A stretch of 64,000 nucleotides of DNA from Pelagibacterium limicola (GCF_015694405.1 NZ_JADQDB010000003.1:310001-374000), one strand, 5' to 3'; numbered from the stretch's first letter, positions 9,046 to 18,299 are shown. Notes: generated from the letters alone by a model not told the origin. Program-made: numbers and translations.

Positions 9046-12000
9046 ATGATCGACTTCCTTGAATCAGTCCTGCGCCGGCCGCGAACCGTTCTCACGGTGA
9101 TGTTCGTCCTGCTGTTCCTCGGCATTTCGGCCTATATCAATCTGCCCAAGGAAAGCCAGCCCAACATCGACGTGCCGTATCTCTATGTTTCGGCATCGAT
9201 GACCGGGGTCTCGCCTTCGGACGCCGAGCAATTGCTTGCCCGGCCGCTTGAGAACGAGTTGCGGGACCTTCCCGGTCTCGTCAACTACAGCTCGAACTCG
9301 ACCACCGGCCATGCGTCGGTGTTCCTCGAGTTCGACATCAATTTCGACAAGGACCAGGCGATGACTGCGGTTCGGGAGCGCGTAGATCGCGCCAAGCCGA
9401 ACCTGCCGGCCGACGCCAACGATCCGACTGTTCACGAAATCGATATCTCCGGTTTTCCGACGATCACGGTTTCGATCTTCGGTGACGTCCCCGAGCGGAC
9501 GCTCGTGCGCTATGCGGAAGAATTGCAGGAAGAACTCGAAGGCATCTCGACGGTGCGCGAGGCAACCCTGTCAGGAACGCGCGAAGAGGTGCTGGAGGTC
9601 ATTATCGACCTGCTTCGTCTCGAATCCTACAACCTGACGACCGGGGAGATTTTCGACGCCCTGTCGCGCAACAACATGGTCGTACCCGCGGGCGCCCTCG
9701 ATACCGGCCAGGGCCGGTTCAATATCGAGGTCCCGGGGCTCGTGCAAACGCTTGCCGACGTCCAGACCCTGCCCCTGCGGAACGTCAATGGGACCCTCAT
9801 CACGGTGGGGGATGTGGCGGTCATCAACCGTACCTTCAAGGATGCGACGGCCTATACCCGTGTCAACGGCGCGCCGGCGCTGGTGCTGGGCGTGACCAAG
9901 CGCACCGGCACCAATATCATCGCGACGTCTGCCGAAGTACACCGAGTGGTCGAAGAGGCAACGGCCGACTGGCCGGAGGCAATCCGCGTGAGCTACATGC
10001 TCGATCAGGCGGTCTTTGCCCAGGAGATGCTGACCGGTCTCGAAAACTCGGTGATGACGGCCGTCGTGCTCGTCATGATCGTGGCGGTGGCAATGCTCGG
10101 GCTGCGACCAGCGCTGCTAATCGGCCTGTCGATTCCCGTCTCGTTCATGACCAGCTTCTTCATCCTTCAGCTCATGGGGCTGACGGTGAACATGATGATC
10201 ATGTTCGGCCTGGTGCTGACCGTCGGGATGCTGGTGGACAGCGCGGTGGTGATGGTCGAATACGCAGTGCGCAAGATTTCCGAGGGCATGTCGCGCACGG
10301 AAGCGTTCATCCGCGCCATGCGGTTGATGTTTGCGCCGATCATTTCATCCATGCTGACCACCATGGCTGCCTTCCTGCCGCTGCTCCTGTGGCCCGGCAT
10401 CATCGGCAAGTTCATGAGCTATTTTCCGATCATGGTGATCGTGGTCCTGATTTCCTCGCTCATAACGTCGATGATCTTCATACCAGTTGTCGGCGCCATC
10501 ATCGCACGCTGGAAGGTTTCCCAGGCTGACCAGGAAAAGGCCCGCATGCTCAATTCGAGCGCTGCCAGCACCTTCGATATAAAGAAGATCGGCGGCATTA
10601 CCGGCGGTTACCTGCGGATGCTGTCCTTCTTCATCCGGCATCCGATCATCGCAATCGTGCTGGTCTTCGGAATCATCGGCGGAATTTTCACCGCATATGC
10701 CAGCAATCCGACCGGTGTGGTGGCGTTTCCACCGACCGAGCCGGAATTCGCAACCATTGTGGTCACCGGCGTGGGCAACTATTCGCCGACCGAAATCCGC
10801 GATCTGCTCATCGAGGTCGAGCAGGCCGTCCTGCCGGTCGAAGGCATCGCCGAGATGATCATGAATTTCGGCACGACCGGCGCTTTCGGCTCGTTGCCGC
10901 CCGACACGATGGGCAACTTCCAGCTTGAGCTCAAGCCCTGGAAAGACCGTTCTCCGGCCGCCGTGATCTTTGCCGATATCCGCGAACGCACGCAGCATAT
11001 TTCCGGCGTCGGCGTTCAGGTCATCGGAGCGGAAGATGGCCCTCCGGCCGGCAAGGATATCAATATCCGCGTCGAAACCTCCCGTCATTCCGACCTGATC
11101 CCGACCGTTGCCAGACTGCGCAGTTACATCGAGAACGAGTTGGGCAATACCATCGACATCGAGGACGGGCGCCCCCTGCCCGGCATCGACTGGAAGGTGA
11201 CGATCGACCGCGAACAGGCGGCGCGATTCGGCATCGGGGTGCGCGAGCTTTCGCCCTATGTGCAGCTTGTGACCAATGGCGTGCGGATCGGATCCTATCG
11301 TCCCGAGGATGCCCGCGAGGAGGTCGATATCGTCGTGCGGCTTCCGCTCGACCAACGCACGTTCGATGCGCTCGACTCCCTGCGGATATCGACGCAGGAC
11401 GGGCTTATCCCGGTTTCGAGCTTCATCCAGCGCGAAGCCGCGCCGCGCGTGGCCAACATCTCGCGCTATAATGGCTCGTATTCGATGAACGTGGCTGCCA
11501 ATGTCGAGGGCACCAACCCGCAGACCGGACAACCGATCCTGGGTGCGGACAAGATTACCGAATTGCGAACATGGATGGACGGCCAGGAATGGCCGGACGG
11601 CGTGGTGTTCAACTTCGGAGGTGCCGACGAACAGACACAGGAGACGATGCAGTTCCTCTCCCAGGCTGGCCTTGGCGTGCTGTTCCTGATGTTCCTGATC
11701 CTGCTCACGCAGTTCAACAGCTTCTATCAGGTGTTCCTCACGCTCTTCACCGTCGTGATGTCCGTGGCCGGGGTGCTCCTGGGGATGCTGATCACGGGTC
11801 ATCCGTTCTCGGCGATCATGACCGGTATCGGCGTCATCTCGCTGGCGGGGATCGTCGTCAACAACTCGATCATCCTGATCGATACCTATAACCGCCTACG
11901 CAGCGAAGGCGTTGAACCGAGTACGGCGGCGTTGATGACCGGGGCGCAGCGCCTGCGGCCCATTGCGCTCACAACCATCACGACGGTCATGGGCCTTGTT

Positions 12001-12408
12001 CCGATGGCCATCGGCACGACGTTCGACTTCTTCAACCGCACGCTTGAGATCGGCGGGTTGTCGGGGGCCTGGTGGTCCTTCCTCACCACAGCCGTCATCT
12101 TCGGGTTGACCTTCTCGACAATCCTCACGCTCATCCTGACGCCGGTGCTTCTGGTCGCTCCGGGGCGCTGGAAACGGCAGATCTTCGCGGCGGGGGCCTT
12201 CATCGGTGGACTCTGGAGCTGGTTTATCGGCCTCTTCCGCCGCCCTGCCCGTGCGGTAACGCCCGAAGGGCTGGAGGTGGAAACCGAAGCACCGCAGCCC
12301 GAGCACAAGGAGGCAGCGCAGGCCGCTGCCGACGACGGCGAAGCATCCAGGTTGGTGGAGACCGAAAAGAACGGCGTGACGATCGTCTCGCGCCAGGCCG
12401 CAGAATAA
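9046..12408 (+). CDS. RND-family efflux pump inner-membrane permease (AcrB/MexB-like)
   Basis: A 1120-residue proton-driven RND transporter. The first membrane helix is near residues 10-30, then a large periplasmic loop, a block of helices around residues 330-490, a second periplasmic loop and a final helical block around residues 860-1045. TM4 carries MLVDSAVVMVEYA: one Asp of the pair used for proton transfer in AcrB is kept and the second position is Ser, as in several non-HAE1 RND groups. The last roughly 60 residues form an acidic, Ala/Glu-rich cytoplasmic tail, making the protein longer than the usual 1030-1050. It starts two bases after the adaptor stop and is followed by a strong terminator. 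Confidence 0.95.
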   Translation: MIDFLESVLRRPRTVLTVMFVLLFLGISAYINLPKESQPNIDVPYLYVSASMTGVSPSDAEQLLARPLENELRDLPGLVNYSSNSTTGHASVFLEFDINFDKDQAMTAVRERVDRAKPNLPADANDPTVHEIDISGFPTITVSIFGDVPERTLVRYAEELQEELEGISTVREATLSGTREEVLEVIIDLLRLESYNLTTGEIFDALSRNNMVVPAGALDTGQGRFNIEVPGLVQTLADVQTLPLRNVNGTLITVGDVAVINRTFKDATAYTRVNGAPALVLGVTKRTGTNIIATSAEVHRVVEEATADWPEAIRVSYMLDQAVFAQEMLTGLENSVMTAVVLVMIVAVAMLGLRPALLIGLSIPVSFMTSFFILQLMGLTVNMMIMFGLVLTVGMLVDSAVVMVEYAVRKISEGMSRTEAFIRAMRLMFAPIISSMLTTMAAFLPLLLWPGIIGKFMSYFPIMVIVVLISSLITSMIFIPVVGAIIARWKVSQADQEKARMLNSSAASTFDIKKIGGITGGYLRMLSFFIRHPIIAIVLVFGIIGGIFTAYASNPTGVVAFPPTEPEFATIVVTGVGNYSPTEIRDLLIEVEQAVLPVEGIAEMIMNFGTTGAFGSLPPDTMGNFQLELKPWKDRSPAAVIFADIRERTQHISGVGVQVIGAEDGPPAGKDINIRVETSRHSDLIPTVARLRSYIENELGNTIDIEDGRPLPGIDWKVTIDREQAARFGIGVRELSPYVQLVTNGVRIGSYRPEDAREEVDIVVRLPLDQRTFDALDSLRISTQDGLIPVSSFIQREAAPRVANISRYNGSYSMNVAANVEGTNPQTGQPILGADKITELRTWMDGQEWPDGVVFNFGGADEQTQETMQFLSQAGLGVLFLMFLILLTQFNSFYQVFLTLFTVVMSVAGVLLGMLITGHPFSAIMTGIGVISLAGIVVNNSIILIDTYNRLRSEGVEPSTAALMTGAQRLRPIALTTITTVMGLVPMAIGTTFDFFNRTLEIGGLSGAWWSFLTTAVIFGLTFSTILTLILTPVLLVAPGRWKRQIFAAGAFIGGLWSWFIGLFRRPARAVTPEGLEVETEAPQPEHKEAAQAAADDGEASRLVETEKNGVTIVSRQAAE

Positions 12409-12433
12409 AGACCCTCGCCTCCGAGGTCATTGA

Positions 12434-12460
12434 AGCCCGCTCTCCGGAGCGGGCTTTTTT
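12434..12460 (+). terminator. Rho-independent terminator after the RND pump
   Basis: A perfect 9-bp stem, AGCCCGCTC (12434-12442) with GAGCGGGCT (12447-12455), a TCCG loop and a run of T residues to 12460. It lies 26 bases after the pump stop on the plus strand and separates it from the convergent ABC exporter gene. Confidence 0.9.
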
Positions 12461-12462
12461 CT

Positions 12463-14349
12463 TTATTCGGCAGGCTCTTCCTGGGCGCGGCGGGTGACGA
12501 AACCCTCGGGATCGTCTTGAGCAGCCCGCAGGCGTTCGCTGGCTTCCGCAGCTTCGCGCTGGCGGTTCCACATCTGGGCATAAAGCCCGTCGAGCGCCAA
12601 AAGCGTCTCGTGCGTGCCCCGCTCAGCGATCGTGCCATCCCGCAACACGATGATCTCGTCGGCGCTGATGACCGTCGAGAGTCGGTGCGCGATAACGAGG
12701 GTCGTGCGACCCTTCGATACGGTGTCGAGCGCGGATTGGATGTCGCGCTCGGTCTGGGTGTCGAGGGCGGAGGTGGCCTCGTCCAGAATGAGGATCGGCG
12801 GCGCCTTGAGGATGGTACGGGCAATGGCCACGCGCTGCTTTTCACCGCCCGACAATTTGAGCCCGCGTTCGCCCACCTGCGTTTCGTAGCCGCGCGGCAG
12901 CCTTTCGATGAACCCGGCGATCTGCGCCATCTCGGCTGCGGCGTGAACCTCTGCTTCGGTCGCGTCGGGGCGGCCATAGCGGATGTTATAGGCGATGGTG
13001 TCGTTGAACAGCACCGTATCCTGGGGCACCATGCCGATTGCGGCGCGCAAGGACTCCTGGGTGACCTCGCGCACATCCTGCCCGTCGATTGTCACCCGGC
13101 CCGATGTCGCATCGTAGAAGCGGTAAATGAGCCGCGAAACGGTGGATTTGCCGGCTCCAGAAGGGCCGACAACCGCTATGGTCTTGCCTGCCGGAACCTC
13201 GAAGCTCACGCCCTTGAGGATCGCGCGGTCTGGATCGTAGTGGAAGTGGACGTCCTCGAAGCGCAGCACGGGCCCGGAAATGTCGAGCGGCCTTGCATCC
13301 GGCCGGTCATCGATCTCGGGGGACTGGTCAAGCAGCGCGAACATCGCCTCGATATCGGCCAGGGACTGGCGGATCTCGCGGTAGACAAATCCGATCATGT
13401 TGAGCGGGCGGTAGATCTGCATCATGAAGGTGTTGAGCAGCACGAAGTCGCCCACCGTCAGGTCGCCGGCCATCACCCCCTGCGCCGCCATGATCGAGAT
13501 GACGATCATCCCCAGCCAGAAGATCACCCCCTGCCCGAAGTTGAGCACGCCAAGCGACGTCCAGATGCGGGTTGCGGCGCGCTCGTAGCCCGCCATCGCT
13601 CCGTCGTAGCGATCCGCTTCCATCCGCTCGTTGCCAAAATATTTGACCGTCTCGAAATTGAGCAGGCTGTCGATGGCCTTGGAATTGGCGTCGGTGTCGC
13701 TATCGTTCATGTCGCGGCGGATGGCGATGCGCCAATTGCTCGCGCGGACGGTGAAGGCGAGATAGAGGCCTACCGTGACGGCAAGCACCAGCACGTAGGC
13801 TAAGCCGAACATCACCCCGAACACCACGCCCACGATGACAAATTCGATAAGCGTTGGCGCGGTGTTGAGCATGGTGAAGCGCACGATGGTCTCGATGCCC
13901 TTCGTGCCGCGCTCGATCACGCGCGAAAGCCCGCCTGTCTTGCGCTGGAGGTGAAAGCGCAGCGAGAGCTTGTGGATATGAACGAAGGTTTCGTAAGCGA
14001 GCCTGCGCACTGCATGCTGGCCGACCGATGAAAAGAGGATATCGCGCAGCTGCTGGAAGCCGGAATCGATGATTTGTCCGAGTCCGTAAGCGATCACGAG
14101 GATAATGGGAACGGCAAGGCCGAGGACAAGCGCGGTGTCCGGCCCGGAGGCCGAGAGCGTGTCGATGATGCCCTTATAGGCGAACGGCACCAGCGTCGTT
14201 GCGACCTTTGCGGCCAGCAAGGCTGCAATTGCCCAAATGACCCGCATGCGCAAGTCAGGCCTGTTTTCGGGCCACATATAGGTCCAGAGATGACGGATGG
14301 TCGATGCGGTCGCGCCCGCGTCGGCACTTACTTTAGGCGCGGTGGCCAT
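12463..14349 (-). CDS. Atm1/HMT1-type ABC exporter, fused permease and ATPase
   Basis: A 628-residue half-transporter of the ABCB7/Atm1 group, which exports glutathione complexes in mitochondria and bacteria. Six membrane helices fill residues about 35-330. The group hallmark SDTDANSKAIDSLLNFETVK is present, preceded by the Arg-rich RIAIRRDMND stretch that lines the glutathione site in the Novosphingobium Atm1 structure. The ATPase domain has GPSGAGKS (Walker A), LSGGEKQR (signature) and ILILDEATSALD (Walker B). It lies 28 bases downstream of an ArsR-family gene on the same strand. That pairing points to heavy-metal or metal-glutathione export rather than general cluster supply, though the cargo is an inference. 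Confidence 0.9.
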   Translation of the reverse strand: MATAPKVSADAGATASTIRHLWTYMWPENRPDLRMRVIWAIAALLAAKVATTLVPFAYKGIIDTLSASGPDTALVLGLAVPIILVIAYGLGQIIDSGFQQLRDILFSSVGQHAVRRLAYETFVHIHKLSLRFHLQRKTGGLSRVIERGTKGIETIVRFTMLNTAPTLIEFVIVGVVFGVMFGLAYVLVLAVTVGLYLAFTVRASNWRIAIRRDMNDSDTDANSKAIDSLLNFETVKYFGNERMEADRYDGAMAGYERAATRIWTSLGVLNFGQGVIFWLGMIVISIMAAQGVMAGDLTVGDFVLLNTFMMQIYRPLNMIGFVYREIRQSLADIEAMFALLDQSPEIDDRPDARPLDISGPVLRFEDVHFHYDPDRAILKGVSFEVPAGKTIAVVGPSGAGKSTVSRLIYRFYDATSGRVTIDGQDVREVTQESLRAAIGMVPQDTVLFNDTIAYNIRYGRPDATEAEVHAAAEMAQIAGFIERLPRGYETQVGERGLKLSGGEKQRVAIARTILKAPPILILDEATSALDTQTERDIQSALDTVSKGRTTLVIAHRLSTVISADEIIVLRDGTIAERGTHETLLALDGLYAQMWNRQREAAEASERLRAAQDDPEGFVTRRAQEEPAE

Positions 14350-14377
14350 GGATTTACCTCAACTGCCGGCGGCGGGA

Positions 14378-14704
14378 TCAGGACGCAGATGCCAGGCTCT
14401 TTTCACAGATCGCCTGGTTCCCAAGTTGCTCGAGATAGCGAGCAACCGAGGTGCCGAAGGCTTCAAGACGGTCGGTGCGCACGCAGTAATTGTTTCTTGT
14501 GCCCTGCGCCTTACGCTCGATGATGCCGGCATCGAGGAGCACCTTGAGATGTTGGGAAACCGTGCTTTGCGCCAATGACAAGCAGTCGGTCACATCGTTG
14601 CAACAGCAGCTGTCGGCGCGGGCCATGAGAATGCGCAAAATCTCGAGCCGGACAGGGTGGCCCAAGGCGCGCAAGGTCAAGGAAAGCTGTTCGTCCTGCA
14701 TCAT
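14378..14704 (-). CDS. ArsR-family metal-responsive repressor
   Basis: A 108-residue winged-helix repressor. The HTH is LSLAQSTVSQHLKVLLDAG (residues about 42-60). Directly before it is SCCCNDVTDC, which lines up with the ELCVCDL metal-binding helix of ArsR/CadC-type sensors but holds three consecutive cysteines plus a fourth. This suggests sensing of a thiol-binding metal such as As, Cd, Pb or Hg. A second ATG lies one codon in. A 32-bp near-perfect palindrome abuts the start codon. The gene is first in an operon with the Atm1-type exporter, so the likely role is metal-relieved repression of that exporter and itself. Confidence 0.92.
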   Translation of the reverse strand: MMQDEQLSLTLRALGHPVRLEILRILMARADSCCCNDVTDCLSLAQSTVSQHLKVLLDAGIIERKAQGTRNNYCVRTDRLEAFGTSVARYLEQLGNQAICEKSLASAS

Positions 14705-14706
14705 TT

Positions 14707-14738
14707 AATCTTCCATCGTATATTTACGATAGAAGATT
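14707..14738. promoter_or_regulatory. 32-bp near-perfect palindromic operator of the arsR-atm1 operon
   Basis: Outer arms AATCTTC/GAAGATT and inner arms ATCGTA/TACGAT surround an AT-rich centre; only three base pairs across the dyad mismatch. The repeat ends two bases before the arsR start codon, the usual place for ArsR-family operators, which are 12-2-12-type dyads. Occupation would block transcription or translation initiation of arsR. Confidence 0.8.
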
Positions 14739-14768
14739 GCCGCGCCGGAAACAAGCCCGGCGCGGCAA
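14737..14768 (-). terminator. Hairpin terminator after the LysM-protein gene
   Basis: A perfect 12-bp stem, TTGCCGCGCCGG (14737-14748) with CCGGCGCGGCAA (14757-14768) and an 8-base loop, lies just after the LysM-protein stop in the leftward direction. The tail reads TCTTCTAT, only moderately T-rich. It shares two bases with the ArsR operator, so the end of one operon and the start of the next are packed together. Confidence 0.65.
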
Positions 14769-14774
14769 AATCGA

Positions 14775-16640
14775 TCAGGGCTCTTCGCCGATCACCATGT
14801 CGGTGTCGGGTAGTTCGAATACCTGGCCAGGATAGATCAGGTCCGGATTGCGGATCTGGTCGGCGTTGGCCTCATAGATTTGCGTATAGCGAAGGCCCTC
14901 GCCATAGACCCGGCGCGCGATTGTCCAGAGGTTATCCCCGCGCCGGATGATGACCTGACCCGAGGTCGTGCGTTCGCCCGTTGTCGTGGCAACCATTGTC
15001 GGCACGGGATCCTCGGCGGGTTCCTCGTCCGCTACGGAGGGCTCGGCAGGCTCTTCGGCTGCCGGTTCCTGAACGGGAGCCTCTGTGACCGTCACCTCCG
15101 GTTCCGGTACGGGAGCGTCAGCTATCGTCGCTTCCGGCTCCTGGGCAGGTTGCGGCGCGATTTCCGGTGCATCGGCAATGACCACCGGCTCCTCTGCGGG
15201 CTCCGCCTCAGGCAGATCGACGATAAAATTGACTTCCGCACGGCCCGCGACCGAACCGTCTGCGTTCAACATATCGGCTCTAATGCGCTGAGAGGTGGCC
15301 GTGAGCACGTTGATCGCTTCGACCAGCCAGCGCCCGTCCGCGACCCGCGTAGTCCCCACGGGTCGGTTTTCGACGTAAAGGCGAACGGTATGTCCGTCCG
15401 TGCCGCCGCCGGCAAAGAAGTTGCGGTCCCCGTCGATCTCAACGGCGTCGATGGTCGGCGGAACAACTGCCACCGCGACCGTGGGTGCCGGCTCCTCCTC
15501 GATGGCCGGTTCTTCGGCGGTGACAGGTTCCTCTGTAATTGGCTCTTGCGGCGCGAGAGGCTGCGGAGCATCTGCTGGCTCTGCCAAGGCTTCCTGCTCT
15601 GGCTCGGCTGCTGCCTCGGGTTCCGTCGCTGCGATTTCGGGTTGCTGGGTCAATGGGGTCGCGACGGCGGGCGCCGTTCCCTCCCCGGCCTGTGCAACGT
15701 CGAGCCGCTCCTCGGCCGTTGGGTCGTCGGCATCGGGGGTTTCCACAATTGCGGCAGGCGCTTCCTCGATAGCCACAGGCGTTTGGGCAACGGCGATCGA
15801 TTCCTCCGCCGCTACCGGCGTCTCCGCGACGACCGGCTCTTGGGTAGCCGGCTCTTGGACGGCGGGCTCTTGGGCAGCTGGTTGGGCTTCGGCGGAAGTG
15901 GTGGTTTCCAATGGCTCCGGTGCTGCAGCCGGTGCTTCTTCTGCAGGCTCCACTACCGGTTCGGGGATCGCCTCGGCCACATCGACCGGCGCGTCAGGCT
16001 CGAGGGCGGGTTCTGGCTCGGGCTGCTGGAGGATTTCACTGGCTTGACCGGGTTCAGAGGCGACCACGAGGGGCTCGGTGGTCCGATCATCCTGAACGAT
16101 GACCACGACGGACGTTGTGGCGAATTCGCCCGTGGCCATGTCGAGCAGCCGCAGTTCGACGCCCCCGGTAGGAAGCGGTTCGGTCGTTACAAACGCAAAA
16201 TCGCCGCCAGGCTCCGTGGTCTCGCTGCCCAATGGGTCATCGTTGGCAAAAATCTGCACCTCGCTGCTCGGTGACGCCGATCCGGTGATGACCGCCGACC
16301 CGTCCGGCTCGACCCTGACCAGGCCGAAAGACGGCGGCACAACGGGAACGGTTTCCTCGGCAACGTCCTCCTGAGCGGGCTCAGCTGCCGGCTGGGCGAC
16401 AACGGCGACTTCCTGGGCGGTCGGCGTCTCGGCCTCTGCCACGGCCGGCTGGCCGCCGAAGAAGGTCTCGCTCATGCATTGGGCAAAGTCGCCGCGCTGA
16501 ATACAATTCACGGCACCGGGGCCGGCAACGACAGCTGCAACAAGAACGCCTGTCGTGACAGCAGCAGCGACGGCGAGAGTAACGGGAGTAAAAGGACCGG
16601 CCAGGGTTCCCTCCTGAGAGATCGAATGGTGCCGCAGCAA
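14775..16640 (-). CDS. LysM-domain envelope protein with long Ala/Pro/Glu-rich region
   Basis: A protein of about 621 residues with one hydrophobic segment near residues 18-42, followed by a long low-complexity stretch (about residues 66-380) made mainly of Ala, Glu, Pro, Val and Thr. This is interrupted by Ig-like segments (GSAVITGSASPSSEVQIFAN and a second one near residue 400). The protein ends in a LysM domain (GDNLWTIARRVYGEGLRYTQ, about residues 565-612), which binds peptidoglycan. Topology suggests an inner-membrane anchor reaching across the periplasm to the wall. The start is uncertain: the frame opens with TTG at 16640 and no good ATG exists near it. It lies 51 bases after cimA on the same strand. 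Confidence 0.8.
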   Translation of the reverse strand: MLRHHSISQEGTLAGPFTPVTLAVAAAVTTGVLVAAVVAGPGAVNCIQRGDFAQCMSETFFGGQPAVAEAETPTAQEVAVVAQPAAEPAQEDVAEETVPVVPPSFGLVRVEPDGSAVITGSASPSSEVQIFANDDPLGSETTEPGGDFAFVTTEPLPTGGVELRLLDMATGEFATTSVVVIVQDDRTTEPLVVASEPGQASEILQQPEPEPALEPDAPVDVAEAIPEPVVEPAEEAPAAAPEPLETTTSAEAQPAAQEPAVQEPATQEPVVAETPVAAEESIAVAQTPVAIEEAPAAIVETPDADDPTAEERLDVAQAGEGTAPAVATPLTQQPEIAATEPEAAAEPEQEALAEPADAPQPLAPQEPITEEPVTAEEPAIEEEPAPTVAVAVVPPTIDAVEIDGDRNFFAGGGTDGHTVRLYVENRPVGTTRVADGRWLVEAINVLTATSQRIRADMLNADGSVAGRAEVNFIVDLPEAEPAEEPVVIADAPEIAPQPAQEPEATIADAPVPEPEVTVTEAPVQEPAAEEPAEPSVADEEPAEDPVPTMVATTTGERTTSGQVIIRRGDNLWTIARRVYGEGLRYTQIYEANADQIRNPDLIYPGQVFELPDTDMVIGEEP

Positions 16641-16691
16641 TGCCGCGCAGAATCGGTGACGACACTTCGACCTTATGAACTATAGCCAGCG

Positions 16692-18275
16692 TCACGTCTT
16701 CATCAACTTATAGGTAAAGGACTCATATAGCGCCTCGAACGAGGCATCAATGATATTGGGAGATACGCCTACGGTGAACCATCGGTCGCCCGCTCCATCG
16801 CGGCTTTCGATGAGAACGCGCGTCACGGCGCCAGTACCGCCATCAAGGATACGGACCTTGAAGTCGACCAGTTCGAGATCGTCGATCCTGTCCGAATACT
16901 TGCCAAGGTCCTTGCGCATGGCCAGATCGAGCGCATTGACCGGGCCATTACCTTCGGCAACCGACATGAACACTTCACCATCAATGTCAACCTTTACGAC
17001 TGCCTCCGAAACGGTGACGAGTTCGCCCCTGGCGTTGTGCCGACGCTCCACGCCCACGCGATAACTCGCGACATCGAAGAAATGGGGTAGCGTTCCCAGG
17101 AGTTTATGCGCGAGCAGACAGAACGAGGCTTCTGCGCCGTCATAGGAATAGCCGCGCGCCTCGCGCTCCTTGACCTGCCTCAGGAGCTTGTCGAGTCGGG
17201 GGTCGTCCTTGGCGAGTTCGATGCCGAAGCGGCCGAGAGACGTAACGAGGTTCGACTTTCCCGCCTGCTGGCTGACCATCACGGCGCGCTCGTTACCGAC
17301 GCTTTCGGGTGGAACGTGTTCGTAGGTCGAGGGGTCCTTGGCGATGGCCGAGGCATGGATCCCGGCCTTGGTCGCAAATGCCGACGCACCGACATAAGGC
17401 GCCTGCCTGTAAGGCGCGCGGTTGAGAATTTCATCGAGGGCGCGTGAAACATGGGTCAGCGACTTGAGCTTTTCCACCGTGATGCCGGTCTCAAACCTGT
17501 CTGAAAAGGAGGGCTTGAGTACGAGTGTCGGAATCAGCGTGACGAGATTGGCATTGCCGCAGCGCTCGCCCAGCCCGTTGAGCGTGCCCTGGATCTGCCG
17601 CACCCCAGCCCTCACCGCCGCCAGCGAATTGGCCACGGCCTGCCCCGTATCGTCATGGGCATGGATGCCGAGTTTCTCCCCCGGCGCGACCGTCAGCACA
17701 TCGGCGACGATCTCCTCGATTTCCGAGGGCATGGTCCCGCCATTGGTGTCGCACAAGACAACCCAGCGCGCGCCGGCATCCAGCGCGGTCCTGACGCAGT
17801 CGAGGGCATAGGTACGGTTCGCCTTGTAGCCATCGAAAAAGTGCTCGCAATCAACGAAGGCTTCCTTGCCCGCTGCCCGCGCCGCACCGACGCTCTCCGA
17901 TAGGCTCTTGAGGTTTTCTTTCGTCGAAACGCCGAGGGCGATCTTGACCTGGTGGTCCCAGGCCTTGGAAACGAAACAGATCGCATCGGCGCCGGAGCGG
18001 ACGAGATCCTGAATGCCGGGATCGTTTTCGACCGAGCGCCCCGCCCGCTTGGTCATTCCGAAGGCGACGAACTGGGCCGTCCTGGTTCGCCTCGTTTCAA
18101 AGAACGCGGTATCGACGACGTTGGCCCCCGGATAGCCGCCCTCAACATAATCGACGCCCAAACCGTCCAGCAGCTTTGCAATGGCGATCTTGTCCTCGAG
18201 CGAGAATTCGATGCCAGCCGTCTGCGCGCCGTCGCGCAGGGTCGTGTCGAAGAGATAGACGCGTTCTTTTTTCAT
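16692..18275 (-). CDS. cimA: (R)-citramalate synthase
   Basis: A 527-residue LeuA-like aldolase-type synthase that condenses pyruvate and acetyl-CoA to citramalate, opening the threonine-independent route to isoleucine. The N-terminal DTTLRDGAQ motif (residues about 9-17), the GVDYVEGGYPGAN segment and the HAHDDTGQAVANSLAAVRAG metal/substrate motif mark the DRE-TIM barrel; a C-terminal LeuA-type allosteric domain follows. Length and motifs favour CimA of the long type over 2-isopropylmalate or homocitrate synthase, although function by sequence alone cannot fully exclude the latter. It is 24 bases from the VOC gene in the same leftward run. Confidence 0.9.
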   Translation of the reverse strand: MKKERVYLFDTTLRDGAQTAGIEFSLEDKIAIAKLLDGLGVDYVEGGYPGANVVDTAFFETRRTRTAQFVAFGMTKRAGRSVENDPGIQDLVRSGADAICFVSKAWDHQVKIALGVSTKENLKSLSESVGAARAAGKEAFVDCEHFFDGYKANRTYALDCVRTALDAGARWVVLCDTNGGTMPSEIEEIVADVLTVAPGEKLGIHAHDDTGQAVANSLAAVRAGVRQIQGTLNGLGERCGNANLVTLIPTLVLKPSFSDRFETGITVEKLKSLTHVSRALDEILNRAPYRQAPYVGASAFATKAGIHASAIAKDPSTYEHVPPESVGNERAVMVSQQAGKSNLVTSLGRFGIELAKDDPRLDKLLRQVKEREARGYSYDGAEASFCLLAHKLLGTLPHFFDVASYRVGVERRHNARGELVTVSEAVVKVDIDGEVFMSVAEGNGPVNALDLAMRKDLGKYSDRIDDLELVDFKVRILDGGTGAVTRVLIESRDGAGDRWFTVGVSPNIIDASFEALYESFTYKLMKT

Positions 18276-18299
18276 TGATTGGACCTGGAACTCAGCCGC

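Noticed and set aside
10345-11802. 485-codon minus-strand frame inside the RND permease gene
   Set aside because: A His/Asp/Arg-rich shadow of a high-GC gene; the permease on the other strand has full family likeness.
14880-16274. Long plus-strand open frames opposite the LysM protein gene
   Set aside because: The Gly/Ser/Ala- and Arg/Gly-rich products are the mirror of the GC-biased low-complexity coding strand and resemble no family.
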